A DNA stretch of 64,000 nucleotides from Alligator mississippiensis (Eukaryota > Chordata > Crocodylia > Alligatoridae): NCBI RefSeq assembly GCF_030867095.1, contig NC_081829.1:54888491-54952490 (forward strand), written 5' to 3'. A program made the position numbers and the translations under genes. This document shows positions 13,101 through 22,936 of the stretch, in pieces. Under the pieces are notes generated by a model. That model was not told the origin of the DNA. It worked only from the letters and a program-made list of their open reading frames with translations, and searched no databases. The first letter of the stretch is position 1, and each line of letters begins with the position of its first letter.

Positions 13101-16100
13101 CAGATAATATCTTGCAATGTTTAGTCTCTGAAGGGTTTACAAGAAAAAGTTGTATAAATTGGCAGTGGTTATCCACAAACAGTCCAGTTCTTGGGCTGAA
13201 GAAACTAAATATTTTAAGATATCTACAGCTTTAACGCTAACCTTTGTTCCAAGATATCTTCGTGTTAGTAAAATGTGTCCCTGACATTGAACAAAATGCA
13301 AAAAGATAAAAATAAAAGACTGGTATCAACTCATTCATCTTCCAACATAGAAAGCAAACTAAATTTCATCACTTGCAGACATCAGATCCAGTGACTGCAG
13401 AGTGTATTGCAATGTAGATTAGTAATGCCATACAAACAATGCCACGGAGAGGTATGTTATAGTCCTCTTACTATTAAAGAAAGGGGATGGTAATTAAGTA
13501 AATTTGAGAATTCCAAAAAATATTATCATATCAAAATGATTATTTTTTCTAATGGATACTGGATCAGGCCCTAAACCTTTACTGCTGTATGTCACCAATA
13601 ATACTTACTTGAGGCCAGGTAAATCTCTGACGCTAGCTGCTATTTCCTCAGCTTCTGGGTACAACTTCTCCACAAGTTCCAGAGGGCCCCAAATAGTTTT
13701 ATTATAACTTAGAAAGGATTTTCTTACTAGTAAGATGAAAATATAATTTAAATTTAATTAACAATTTACATAGTTTAGTTGATTCTCAGAAAGCTTACAT
13801 CAGTATAGCTGTGTTAGAAACGGTAAGAAATTGTTTCACTGTATGAATAGAAATATTTCTCCAGCAAGCTTTTAAATTAAAACTTTAAAAATTAGTAGTA
13901 ATAGCTTGACAAGGTTCCTTGGGTGAATGTGATATCTTTTATTAGACCAACCCAAATGGTTGGAGAATAGTTATTAAGCAAGCTTTCGGGTTCAAAAACC
14001 CTTCGTCAGGCTAAGGAAGCTGCAGCAGTTAGCACACACCAACTGCTGCAGCTTCCTTAGCCTGACGAAGGGTTTTTGAACCCGAAAGCTTGCTTAATAA
14101 CTATTCTCCAACATTTGGGTTGGTCTAATAAAAGATATCAAATTCACCCAAGGAACCTTGTCTGCCTATATCCTTAGACCAACACGGCTACAACCTAAAC
14201 CCCTAATAATAGCTTGGAATTTCTGAAAATAATCGTGTAAAGCAATTTTGTTTTCATATTTAAAATTGATATTCAAATATATAAAACCACTGAAACACAA
14301 AATGTCAATTTAAGAGACTAAATCAAGATGCAAGTAACATGTATACAATCCTGGTACCTCAGAAACCATTTCTAGTAACTGACAGTGACTTAAAAAGGAA
14401 ATGAGTACGCATGTAAGAATGTCTGTTATACTAGTTTAGGATACTTCGGATTTATTATACAACACTTTAAATACTCATAATATTGTACAAGGTAGCTAAT
14501 GCACTATATCATCCTACTTTAGAAAGAAAAATATAAAATGCTTTGGTACCAAAAAACAAACAAACAAACAAAAAAACAACACAATAAAATTATTACTGCA
14601 CCTTTAAGACCATGTTTTAGGCAATGCTCCATGACAACAAAGAATTGTTGCAAAGGCGGATAGTCAGAATCCAGAGTCCGACCAAAGCTCAAAGCTGATT
14701 CAATCAGTCCTTTGATACTCAATTTAGCCATGTTCAGCAAATTTGCTCTTTCTACAGCTGTGGGATCTTTTACAGCTAGACGAGGAAGAAAAATCAGCAT
14801 ATTTCAATTACTAAAACAGAAAATTAACCAACTAAATACTTGTTCATAGCAAAGCTGTGTCACCCTAACCTGGATTTATGCAAATGAATAGTTTAACTCT
14901 GGTATAACTAAAAAAACAACATAACCGCCAAAACAAATACACATATGTTAAGTATGGGTAACATATTAATACAAATAAAGTAAGCCTTGCCTTCTCCCAT
15001 ACGTTGTATACAGAATTACATGGTTTTGAGCTGTATTATTGTTTCAATTTATCTCTGTATCAATCAGTGCCAACAAGGTAATTTACCCAGACTTAAAAAA
15101 CAGAATAAAGGTTTATTCTGTAGCCCTTACCAGTGCAGCTATCAAAAAAAAAATCAGCTGCATACTAGTGACCAGTGCCTCCTCTGATACCAAAACATGT
15201 GCTTATAATAAAGTTACATCTGTTTAATATAGCACAGCCAACAACAGTCTGAATCCAAGACACACATCCATCTGAAAATCAAATAGCAGTTCTTTCTTTT
15301 CTTTACACCAGGGTTTCCCAAACTGTGCTACACATACTGCTAGGGGTATGCAAGAGAAATTGTGCAATGGAGGATTTAATTTTCCTTATACTAGTAATTA
15401 GTACTTAAGAGGCTAAAATATAAAACATGCTGGAAGGGATATGCGGGCAACTGGTAAATCTGGAAGGGGGTATGCAATAAGAAAAAGTTTGGGAACCTCT
15501 GGTCTACAATTTATTTCCATCACGGCCCCAATTCCATGGAGACTTATACATGGATTTAATTTTACATCCTGTAAGGAATTCCTATGACTGCATTCTCAAA
15601 AGTAATACCACAGAAAAAATTTGTGCATGTATTAAGACTTCAAATATAATGCTAGTCTCCATCTTGGACAGATATTTGGCTGGAGTGATATGATCCTGGT
15701 GCCCGTACCTGCCCAGGGCAGGGGGTTGGACCTGATGATCTGTTTAGGTCCCTTCCAACCATAAGTACTATGATACTATGATCTTTATGCACCCACACAA
15801 AGTTGTGGCTTTGTTTTACAGTTCTACAGAAAGAAGTTTAGAATGGACACAGAAACGAGTTTTCTTTTCTCAGTTTTCTTTAAGTTCATAGGAAGTTTTC
15901 TATCCATTATTACATTTTGTAAAACTTGCCAAAATAATTCACATTTCAAAACAAATACTAGTTGACAGCATCTCTCTGGGCATTTTCAGGAACAGTCTCA
16001 ACACAGCTTTCTGATAAAATGGAGGAGTCATATTTGTTTTTCCTAAAACTCTTAACTATTGGAATTAAGGAAACTGCACAAGAACCTCAGCTCTTTGTCT

Positions 16101-19100
16101 CTAACCCTTATAGTTATGGAGGAAATGCAGAAGCCGAATAGTCAGTTTTATTAAAAATCTCATGATTTTTAAGGTAATGATATTTTGAGACCCAATTCAT
16201 GATTTTCAAATGTCTGCGGTGGTTGGCAGTATAGTTAATCACTTTGCTCTGAGCTGCCAGAGCTCTATATGTAACTGCTAGGGGTATGCAAAGCAGGCTG
16301 TATTTGATTTGGATTCGGGCTGATTCGGAGGACAGCAATTCAATTCGTTGATTTGGATCACGGTCCCGATTCGATTCGGCCGAATCCAAACCTGAAGATT
16401 TGATGCTGATTCGGAGAATCAGCGATTCAGCCGTAGACACAGCTTTAAATATTTTTTCTATATGCCTCAAGGTAGCAGGCGCAGGTTGTGAATGCTGCAA
16501 TGCTGGGGCGGACAGGAGCACAGGGGTGCCCCCTGCACGCTCTGCGGCAGACCCAGAAGTGGACCAGAAGTACATCCAGTCCACTTCCAGGTCCACCACC
16601 AAGCACACAGGCACCGCCCCCCCACCACCAACTGCTCCCCCAGCTTGGAGAGCAGCCATGGAGGGACCCTGGGTGCCCCCCCCGACCCAAAAAAAGGCAC
16701 CAGTCGCCAAACTGGGGGGCAGAGGAGGGGGTCCCTTGTGCACTCCACAGCAGACCCAGAAGCGAACCAGAAGTGCTTCTGGTCCACTTCTGGGTCCACT
16801 GCCAAGTGCACTGGGGATGCCCCTACGTTCCTGTGCGGTGCTCCATCTGACCCACCATCTCAGTGTTCACGAGCCGTCTGGTACCTGGGGGTATGTAGAA
16901 AAAACATTTAAAGCTGTGTCTATGTCTGAATCATCAAATCTCTCCAAATCAGTTCAGAGGATTCCAATTCGATTCTGAGAGATTAAAGGGTCTAATTCAA
17001 TTCGGATCTGGAGATTCGGCAGCCAAATTGAGCCAAATCTTAATCAGCGAATTGAATCAGTGGCCGAAGCTTCACACAGCCCTAATTTTCAGAACATGTT
17101 AACTGCACTGTTCCCATCAAAGTCAGAAGAGCTATGACATTCTCTCACCACGTTTCCCTGAAGGCATAACACAACAACGTTATAGAAGTTGTCTATTTGA
17201 GCTTGAACCTGTGCTCACAGTAAAACTTCCACAAAATAACTGAATTTTTTCAGATCAGTTTTTAATAAGCAAAAATTGTTTCTAAGAGAGATAATTAAAT
17301 AAAATGTATACCAAATGTCAAAACTATTGTACACCTACCTTTAACTCCCACAACTATATTCCTTAGCAAAAGCAACTCTACTCTGGAGGGTATTACTTCA
17401 AAATGATTGCCAGGTTACTATCAAACTTACCTCACACTTTTCTAAGTATGCAATGAAATAAAAACTATCATCATGGTAATACTATACTTTCTAAAATCTT
17501 AAAAGCTACAGGCTGTTATAACTTGATATTTTAGAGGGTAATTTCATGAACAAGAATGATTACTTGCTTTGGCCATTTTGGAAGTATGGTTTTAAAAAAT
17601 TAATCACTTCCTTTCCTGCCAATACAAATTACATCAGCAAAACTTTCTACTGCTGCAGGCATTGCTCAATACAGAGGCTTAAGATGTGGAGCTCTCACTT
17701 AGCAGCATCTTGGCATCTTTCATATTTCCTCAGTGGCATGCTGCAAATCCTATTCATTTCAAATGCCATAAACCTGACTTTTTTGGCATATCCTTGCCCA
17801 TTTCTATCTCCCCAGTCATTTTAATGTTCACTCTCTTCCCCTTGCCTAGTTCAAAGTAAACCTTTTCAGGAAAGAGGCTTTGCTTTGGTTTTATGTTTAC
17901 AATCAGTGTAGTTGTGTACTGGACTGGAACGTCTGTTTTTCCCTCTTTCTTATTTTAATATTTTGAAGGTGTTTGGTCCCCATTTGCAAAGATATTATAA
18001 CTAGGGACCTAACTTGCAGTGAGAAAAATCAATTTTCGCCCTAGTTGCAACCTAAAAAGCCAATTTTGCAGTCATTTAATGGAAGCCCCACCCCTTGGCA
18101 CTGACTGGCAAAGAGGCCCCACCCCTGAGTGGTGATTGGCAGACAGGAAAGAGGGACAAGGAGTGGCCACCATCTTGAGTGTTGACTGCCCTTCATGCAA
18201 CCCCGCCCCCCATCACTTGATTGGCAGAGAGGCACAAGGGCTGCTGCCCTGCTAGCCAGCACCTTGTCTTGGGCAGGCTGCAAGGCCATGTTGCAGCAGC
18301 AAGGATCACTGGCTCCCAACATTTTACTCCAATAAGTGGTTTTTTATGGTTGATTTCCTAGGAAATTACAGCCAAAGCCATATTTTGCAGCAACTACAGA
18401 GATTGCTGTTTTCTCCGGTTTCTGCAAAAATCGCAAAACCATGATTCAAGCAGGTCCCTAATTATAACGGGCCTTAACTCATGGACCTTTTGGGGTAGAT
18501 GCCCAAGTGTAAACCACCAAGTCTTGCTCAGTTTAGAAAGAAAAAGTAGCGAGAACACTCCCATGCTCTCCTGATTTCCACCCACTCTCAGGAATTACGC
18601 CAACAAGACTGGACCCTCCCAAGTAATGCTGCTCTTTCCATCTGGACAACAGCTGCCATTAGCGGACAGATGAGCAGCATTTACCACACCACATCCACAC
18701 CTTCACTAGCAGAAAGGATCAGTCACTGAAAACTGCAGCTAAGGGCAGCATATGTCCGTGTTGCCTGAACTGAAGCCCACCACCCTTCCTAAACGCCTTC
18801 ATCAAAAAAACAGGTTTTGCTAATACAAGAAATTCCTGCCTCCCCCAGCTCTACCCAGTGAGAAAAACAATGCATTCCCATGGAAATCAGAGGGTCTCTC
18901 ACAGGAAACAAGAGAAACCCCAGAGCCCTCAGGAGCCGGGTTCATCCAGAGCGCAGGCAGGGGTAGATTAATGCACGGGCCAGTGGGACCCAGGCCTGCA
19001 GGCCCCTGCCAACCTGGGGGGCACCAGGGGGAGCACAGCCCAGACAGGCATCCAGCCGCAGGCATCCAGAGCTGACAGCACGTGCCTGCTTCCCTCCGGC

Positions 19101-19963
19101 TGGGTCAGGGCTAGAGCCAGGGCCAGGGCCAAGGCCAGCGGAGCTCCCTGAAGGCAGCAGCAGCAGCTTCCTGGGGCCCGATGCTGCGAGGAGGCCCAAT
19201 GGGCAGCCCCACTTCTGCTCCCCCCTATCTGTAAGCGGCTGCTAGCATCAGTACGGCTGACAGGACAGGATGGGACAATCTGCCGCTGGGGTGGGCAGAG
19301 GGGTGGCACGGCGCCCTGCCCTCTCCCAGACTAGCCCCTGGGGGACTGCAGCCCCCACTGGCCAACACAGCCCCGGATGTGCAGATGGTCTTGCCCAGTG
19401 CCAGGGCCACCTTCACCAGGGCAGCACTCACACCCCCTAGCTCACCCCCACCCACGCAGGCAGCCGCTTGGGTGGGCCCAGCCGCAGCGCCCTGGGGGCA
19501 CAGAGAGCACCTGCCTTCACCAGGTGGGAGGCTCCAAGACTCTGTTTGCCCAGGGCCCCAATTAATCTTAATCCTCTGGCCGCAGGAGAGGGGCTGCCTT
19601 CAACCCCGCCCTGATACCACGATCCCGCTCCCTGGCGCCGGCAGGCCCGCGGGTCCGTTCGCGCAGCCCTGGCCTGAACCGCCGCGCTTCGAGCGGGCCG
19701 GGCCGGGCCGCCACTCCGCGCTCTGCGGCTCCGACGCTGCCGCCGGGCACAGAGCACCTTTGTCCCCAGCTGGGCAGGGCGGGGCGGGACCGCCACAGGC
19801 TCCTTCCAAGGCATGGAGTAGCATCCTGCTCCCGCCCCAGGCCAAGCCTCTGCAGCATCCTCCGCTTTACCGGCCAGCCCCCGCCCCTGCTCCAGCCCGG
19901 CCGGGCGCGGGGATACACCTCGGCCTCACAACCCCCCCACGGTCCCGCCGCGCCCTTACCCAT
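1092..19963 (-). CDS. RUFY2: RUFY2, RUN and FYVE domain protein 2 (5' part of gene, seven spliced exons, partial)
   Basis: Seven exons on the minus strand join in frame through GT/AG sites to about 216 codons that match the amino-terminal half of vertebrate RUFY2, an endosome-associated RUN/FYVE adaptor that binds small GTPases and phosphoinositides. Exons: 19963-19960, 14775-14602, 13726-13609, 11171-11070, 10207-10084, 8759-8698, 1157-1092. The predicted start [15 protein letters not shown] is close to the mammalian start. Residues about 40-174 form the RUN domain, with stretches such as [20 protein letters not shown] and [11 protein letters not shown]. The last exon ([12 protein letters not shown]) opens the coiled coil. 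The rest of the coiled coil and the FYVE zinc finger lie beyond position 1, so the gene is cut by the window and not broken. All visible exons are open, all sites canonical, and nothing suggests a pseudogene. Family identity rests on recalled protein similarity, not a search. Confidence 0.96.
1485..1912. mobile_element. Non-autonomous hAT-like element of the TAGGGACC-end family
   Basis: Inverted ends CAGGGACCTACT and, from the other side, TAGGGATCTACT. Flanking octamers are ACTATAGG (1477-1484) and ACTATAAG (1913-1920), 7 of 8 matching. The interior shares the CCAATCA-rich segment of the 18.0-kb and 34.8-kb copies but in opposite orientation. No coding capacity. Confidence 0.7.
1945..3630. 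repeat. C-rich minisatellite-bearing element
   Basis: Begins with ATTATTATTATACTAGTC, contains about 1.3 kb of extremely C-rich DNA with a degenerate unit of about 65 bases (core GCCATTTTGGGGCCAG recurring between about 2790 and 3030), and ends with (GACA)n and an AT-rich tail near 3545-3610. All strands and frames are open for long distances because the DNA lacks A/T-rich stop codons, so the 510- and 404-codon frames are not genes. Class unknown. Confidence 0.65.
4329..4450 (-). pseudogene. U2 snRNA pseudogene
   Basis: The minus strand begins TCTCAGCCTTTTGGCTAAGA, near-identical to the 5' end of U2 snRNA, and ends GGCCTGGTATTGCAGTACCT followed by CCAGG, the 3' stem-loop of U2. The middle (branch-point pairing region, Sm site) is replaced by unrelated sequence, and the copy is about 122 bases instead of about 190. 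A T-run of 13 bases on the minus strand follows. Not expected to be functional. Confidence 0.85.
5330..5930. repeat. Second copy of the unidentified repeat seen near 200-700
   Basis: Shares several ordered motifs with 200-700 over some 400 bases and ends in a similar TA-rich run. No terminal repeats or coding capacity identified. A (GT)n run follows near 5925-5942. Confidence 0.55.
6470..6720. repeat. Unidentified repeat, copy 1 of a pair with 10.4-10.73 kb
   Basis: Purine-rich segment, then AATTAGATTCTATAC and an AT-rich palindromic stretch ending TCTAATTTTT. The same arrangement recurs at 10400-10730. Confidence 0.55.
6987..7320. mobile_element. Non-autonomous hAT element with perfect 8-bp target duplication
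   Basis: Starts CAGTGTTTCTCAACCTGTGG and ends, read inward, CAGTGGTTCTGAACCC, the typical hAT terminal repeat. Flanked by TTCTATAG at 6979-6986 and 7321-7328, exact. Contains three tandem copies of a unit reading ATCAACAAACTTTAAAAATG (about 7050-7105). In RUFY2 intron 6. Confidence 0.9.
8698..8759 (-). CDS. RUFY2: RUFY2 exon 6 (residues 175-195)
   Basis: 62 bases between acceptor CTAG and donor GTATGT. Encodes [20 protein letters not shown], the linker between the RUN domain and the coiled coil. Two Asp replace the Glu pair recalled from mammals. Confidence 0.96.
10084..10207 (-). CDS. RUFY2: RUFY2 exon 5 (residues 133-174, end of RUN domain)
   Basis: 124 bases between acceptor AACAG and donor GTAAGT. 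Encodes [20 protein letters not shown] and [17 protein letters not shown]. Ends on a codon boundary. Confidence 0.97.
10400..10730. repeat. Unidentified repeat, copy 2 of a pair with 6.47-6.72 kb
   Basis: Same order of segments as at 6470-6720, with AATTAGATTCTATACCTGGA and a (TA)n-rich fold-back at 10630-10700. Confidence 0.55.
11070..11171 (-). CDS. RUFY2: RUFY2 exon 4 (residues 99-133, RUN domain)
   Basis: 102 bases between acceptor TTCAG and donor GTCAGT. Encodes [20 protein letters not shown] and [11 protein letters not shown], the most conserved helices of the RUN domain. Confidence 0.97.
12359..12835. mobile_element. Non-autonomous hAT element with perfect 8-bp target duplication and internal minisatellite
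   Basis: Ends CAGGAGCAGCC and, inverted, CAGGGTTGCC. Flanked by exact CTCTAAAC at 12351-12358 and 12836-12843. The interior is a degenerate tandem array of about 45-50-base units (CCCAGACCAGC-like core). In RUFY2 intron 3. The 98-codon open frame on the minus strand is a by-product. Confidence 0.88.
13609..13726 (-). CDS. RUFY2: RUFY2 exon 3 (residues 60-99, RUN domain)
   Basis: 118 bases between acceptor CTAG and donor GTAAGT. Encodes [14 protein letters not shown] and [12 protein letters not shown]. The phase joins exons 2 and 4 without a shift. Confidence 0.97.
13908..14162. repeat. Near-perfect palindrome (two inverted copies of a SINE-like repeat)
   Basis: Left arm 13908-14030, spacer 14031-14040, right arm 14041-14162. 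The arms differ by one substitution and one single-base indel. The outer right side continues into CTTAGACCAACACGGCTACA, a tail also seen at 31.9 kb and 52.6 kb. Lies in RUFY2 intron 2, about 180 bases from exon 3. Confidence 0.92.
14602..14775 (-). CDS. RUFY2: RUFY2 exon 2 (residues 2-60, start of RUN domain)
   Basis: 174 bases between acceptor CTAG and donor GTGCAG. Encodes the segment with [20 protein letters not shown] and [15 protein letters not shown], nearly identical to mammalian RUFY2. Ends in phase 1. Confidence 0.97.
15309..15501. mobile_element. Short hAT (Charlie-like) relic
   Basis: Ends CAGGGTTTCCCAAACT and, inverted, CAGAGGTTCCCAAACTT. Flanking octamers CTTTACAC and GTCTACAA agree in 5 of 8. 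In RUFY2 intron 1. Confidence 0.75.
15650..15783 (+). mobile_element. CR1 LINE 3' end fragment
   Basis: Contains the CR1 3' signature GATGATCTGTTTAGGTCCCT and ends in the short repeat TACTATGATACTATGAT. Heavily 5' truncated. Confidence 0.85.
16279..17084. mobile_element. Non-autonomous DNA transposon with long terminal inverted repeats
   Basis: Both ends, up to about 190 bases, carry inverted GATTCGATTC/GAATTGAATC-type repeats. Outer ends are TAGGGGTATGCAAAGC and, inverted, TAGGGCTGTGTGAAGC. No clear target duplication found. The GC-rich centre gives overlapping spurious frames on both strands. Related in its ends to the 30.9-kb copy. Confidence 0.7.
18002..18460. mobile_element. Non-autonomous hAT-like element, TAGGGACC-end family, perfect 8-bp duplication
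   Basis: Inverted ends TAGGGACCTAACTTG and TAGGGACCTGCTTGA. Flanked by exact ATTATAAC at 17994-18001 and 18461-18468. The interior has repeated GATTGGCAGA-type segments. In RUFY2 intron 1. Confidence 0.88.
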
Positions 19964-20400
19964 GGCCGCCGAGCAGCCGCCGCCCCGGCTGCTCCTCGCG
20001 GGTCCGGCGCTGCCCTCCTCCGCGGCGCGGTGCAGCTGCTCCCGCTCCCGCATCCACTGCGCCCCCGGCGGCAGGAGGACCTGCCTCGCCGCCCGTCCTG
20101 CTTAGCCCCAGGGCCAGCCGGAGCGGTCAAAGGGCTGCGGGAGCCGCGCGGCCGGGGAGAGGCCGTGCGTCGGGGCAGGTCCGTTCAGCCCGGCTCGGCT
20201 CGGCTCTCAGCAGCGCGAGAAGCAAGAGACGAGCTGGGCGGATGCGCCTGTAGCGCTGCGAGACGGCGCTCCCGGGCAGACGGCCCCTTCCTGCTGCTGG
20301 AGCCCAGTAACTCGCAGCCCCGGGAAGGGGCAGGCTCCCGTCTCATTAGGAAGGAGCCACTCCTTTTCTCCCGGAGCCTGCAGGGGCGCAGAAGGTATAA
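19560..20400. promoter_or_regulatory. CpG-rich promoter region of RUFY2
   Basis: About 800 bases of very GC- and CpG-rich DNA around RUFY2 exon 1, in contrast to the AT-rich flanks. Position over the first exon of a broadly expressed gene fits a CpG-island promoter. No TATA box was seen. The transcription start cannot be fixed from sequence and is probably between 19.97 and 20.25 kb. The open frame on the opposite strand here is a composition effect. Confidence 0.8.
19960..19963 (-). CDS. RUFY2: RUFY2 exon 1 (minimal coding part ATGG)
   Basis: The start ATG sits in a strong context (GCGGCCATGG) and the donor GTAAGG follows after one more base, so this exon may contribute only four coding bases. 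Joined to exon 2 it gives MAVKDP, matching the usual RUFY2 start. An in-frame ATG 30 codons upstream (20051-20053) leaves the frame open through this ATG, so a form longer by 30 residues, rich in Arg, Gly and Ala, is possible. Confidence 0.85.
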
Positions 20401-20856
20401 GATTGCTGCTAAGTACCAACAACTCTAAGCTGTTGGCCCTGGTCGTAGCTAAGTTAGCACTAGGCACTGTAGGTGGTAACTGGGTGTATGGGAAAGGAAG
20501 AGGGAAGTTACACCCCAACCAACCTGCTTCCTAGGATTCACAGAAGAGTGAAGGAAAAACAAGCGGCGGCTACTGTATTAGAGATCACCTCATCTCATTC
20601 TTCATTCCACCCCTGCCACGTGCAAAGCAGTGGCTGCTTAAGAGCAACTGATGGATAGGGAATGCCCTCCCAGACCTTATGGTAGACCTAAGTATAGAAA
20701 ACTCATGTTTCATAATCCAATGAGAAATGATAGGATGAAGCATAAAGAAATATTGTTCACCAAGGTTTTTTGCAAACAAACACGACTGTGGACAGCCTTT
20801 TTGTGCACTGGCTTGCCTTTGTCTTAATTTAATAAACCACATGGTATCCCATTACT

Positions 20857-21156
20857 ATTAGTTTGAACTATCATGGAAACCACATGTGACATATACCACC
20901 ATTCCCATTGACTCATGCCCCCCACAGCAGCAGGAGCAAAACAGCGATAAGTGGGCAGCTCCAGCAGATGCCGATGGCGCTGTCAGTGGCAAGGAGAGGG
21001 AGGATGGCAAGCGCCAACCAGGAATCAGCGACCACCAGCAGGGTTGGCAGCGAGGTGGGGGTGGCAAGTAGCAACCACCCACAGGCTGGTGGCGCCTTTT
21101 CATAAGGGATGCACCACTTTACCTGTTGCTAATGCATTAGTTTGAACTATTATGGA
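20857..21156. repeat. Insertion or duplication bounded by 21-bp direct repeats
   Basis: ATTAGTTTGAACTATCATGG plus A at 20857-20877 recurs at 21136-21156 with one C/T change. The 258 bases between are GC-rich and of unknown origin, with no A-tail. Confidence 0.6.
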
Positions 21157-21626
21157 ACTAGATATTGTACAGTTGTTTACGAAAGCTAGGACAAAGGTAG
21201 TCTAGACTGAAATGGCCCCCACTGAACAGAATAGTCAGGATATTGCCATGCTATGGCTTTATATGCTAACCAATATAAAAATAAATAGTTGGATTTTACT
21301 ATGAGTTCAACTGCACTGTAGGATTCAGCCACCCAGTCATGAAAAAAGGTCCAATTCCTTTGAAATTACAAAGCAGCATTTGGCCTCTGGCACTTGTAGG
21401 TAGCAAAGTTCTTCAAGGACAAAAGTACCACTGTTTCCACAAAAATTTGTTATCACATATTGCACCTGTGCATGGCATACTGCGAACACTGAAGCAGCCA
21501 CAATCTTTTAATAAAGTCTCCAACTACCATCAGTGAGCACCCTGTCCCACTCATGTCAGGGGAAAAGAATTCTCTGGACAAACACTCCCAACACCTTCCC
21601 TCCAAAATCAGAAGGAAGACCCAACA

Positions 21627-22936
21627 CAGGGATCAGCAACATTTTTGGCCTGAGTGCCAAAATCACCCCAACCTCCATCCATACCTCAGCTTGGTGTGCC
21701 AGAGATGGGGAAACTGCAAGGGGCCCAATCCTCCTGGCTGGCAGTGGCTACAGGTTTCCCTCAATTTATGCAGGTTTATATGCAAATTTGCTCTTACGCA
21801 ATGAGCATATTTAGACCCATAATTAATTATATGCAATCAGCACAGATGCCCCCCCTGCAAGCAGGTGTGGGGGGAGGGGAAGAGCCACAGCCCCACTCAC
21901 CCCAGCCCCAGCGGCCCCAGGAGCAGCTGGTGCCAGCTGCCTGCAGCCTCTGGGCTGCACTGTGTTCCACCTGTCCTCCCACGCCTGGGCTCACCTCAGC
22001 TCCTGGGTTGCGCCGTGCCATGGTGCAGAGGGCTGCTGTCAGCTAGTCCCGGGGCTGCTCCAGCACAGGCTGGGGCGAGCGTGGACAAGAGGAGCCCCGA
22101 GCAGCGTGGAGGTGCGGCACTCACCCCAGCCCCGGCTGCAGAGGCCCCGAGAGCAGCCCACACCAGCTGCCTGCACCAGAGCATGGCACAAGCCGGGAGC
22201 AGAGGTGAGTGGGGACAGGCAGAGCACAGTGCAGCCCAGTGGCTGCAGGCAGCTGGTGCCGTCCGCTCCCAGGGCAGCTGTAGCCAGGGATGGGGAGAGT
22301 GCCACTGTTCCTTCTGCTTTGCTGCCCTGTGCAGCCAGGCAGCAGCATCCCTTCCCCAGTACCTTTCCTAGTCCCAGCCTCACTCCCTCCTTCCCTCATC
22401 ACCATGGGAAACTATCCCTATTTGTTACATTGTAAAGTGGGTTCTGCAAATTCAATTTATGCGCCATTCTCCAGGAACACATATACAACATAAATCAAGG
22501 GAAACCTGTACCAGAATGCCTCTGGGTGGATGGAAGGGAGGGGTGAGGGTTGCACTGCCCCACCCTCTTCCCTGCTATACGCTGAGCTGTGCATGTACTC
22601 ACCGCTGCCACGGAGCTGATGCCTGGGCTTGGGAGACCAGCACAACTGTGTGCAGCCTCCCGGCTGCCTTGCACAGCTGGCCCAGGCCCTGGATAGCTGT
22701 AGCAGGTGGCTGGAAGGCTGCAAACAGCTATGCTGGGCTCTGCTAGGGAGGACCCAGGCTTGCACTGCCCCAGGTCCCTTCCCGGCTGTGCACCCAGAGA
22801 TGCGCACACAGCTGCCACAGCCACGTAACTAGTGCTAACAGAAGCTGCCCAGAGTCTGGGTTGGCTGTGGCATGCCGAGGAAAATAGCCTTGCATGCCAT
22901 GCTCTGGCACACATGCCCAACTGTTGTCTATCCCTG
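21627..22936. mobile_element. hAT-like non-autonomous element carrying a nested Tigger-like element
   Basis: Ends CAGGGATCAGCAAC and, inverted, CAGGGATAGACAAC. Flanking octamers ACCCAACA (21619-21626) and ACTCGATA (22937-22944) match in 5 of 8 and differ only by transitions, consistent with an old duplication. The interior is GC-rich and non-coding. Confidence 0.75.
21751..22508. mobile_element. Tigger-like (Tc1/mariner group) non-autonomous element
   Basis: Ends CAGGTTTCCCTCAATTTATG and, inverted, CAGGTTTCCCTTGATTTATG, each next to a TA dinucleotide (21749-21750, 22509-22510). The terminal pattern resembles Tigger elements as I know them. Inserted inside the hAT-like element at 21627-22936. 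Same family as 33588-34695. Confidence 0.78.

Noticed and set aside
16114..16978. Frames of 209, 192, 139 and 120 codons on both strands
   Set aside because: All are inside one non-autonomous transposon; mutual shadows without a domain.
19379..20428. 349-codon open frame on the plus strand
   Set aside because: It lies in the RUFY2 CpG island opposite exon 1 and has no recognisable domain; composition effect.
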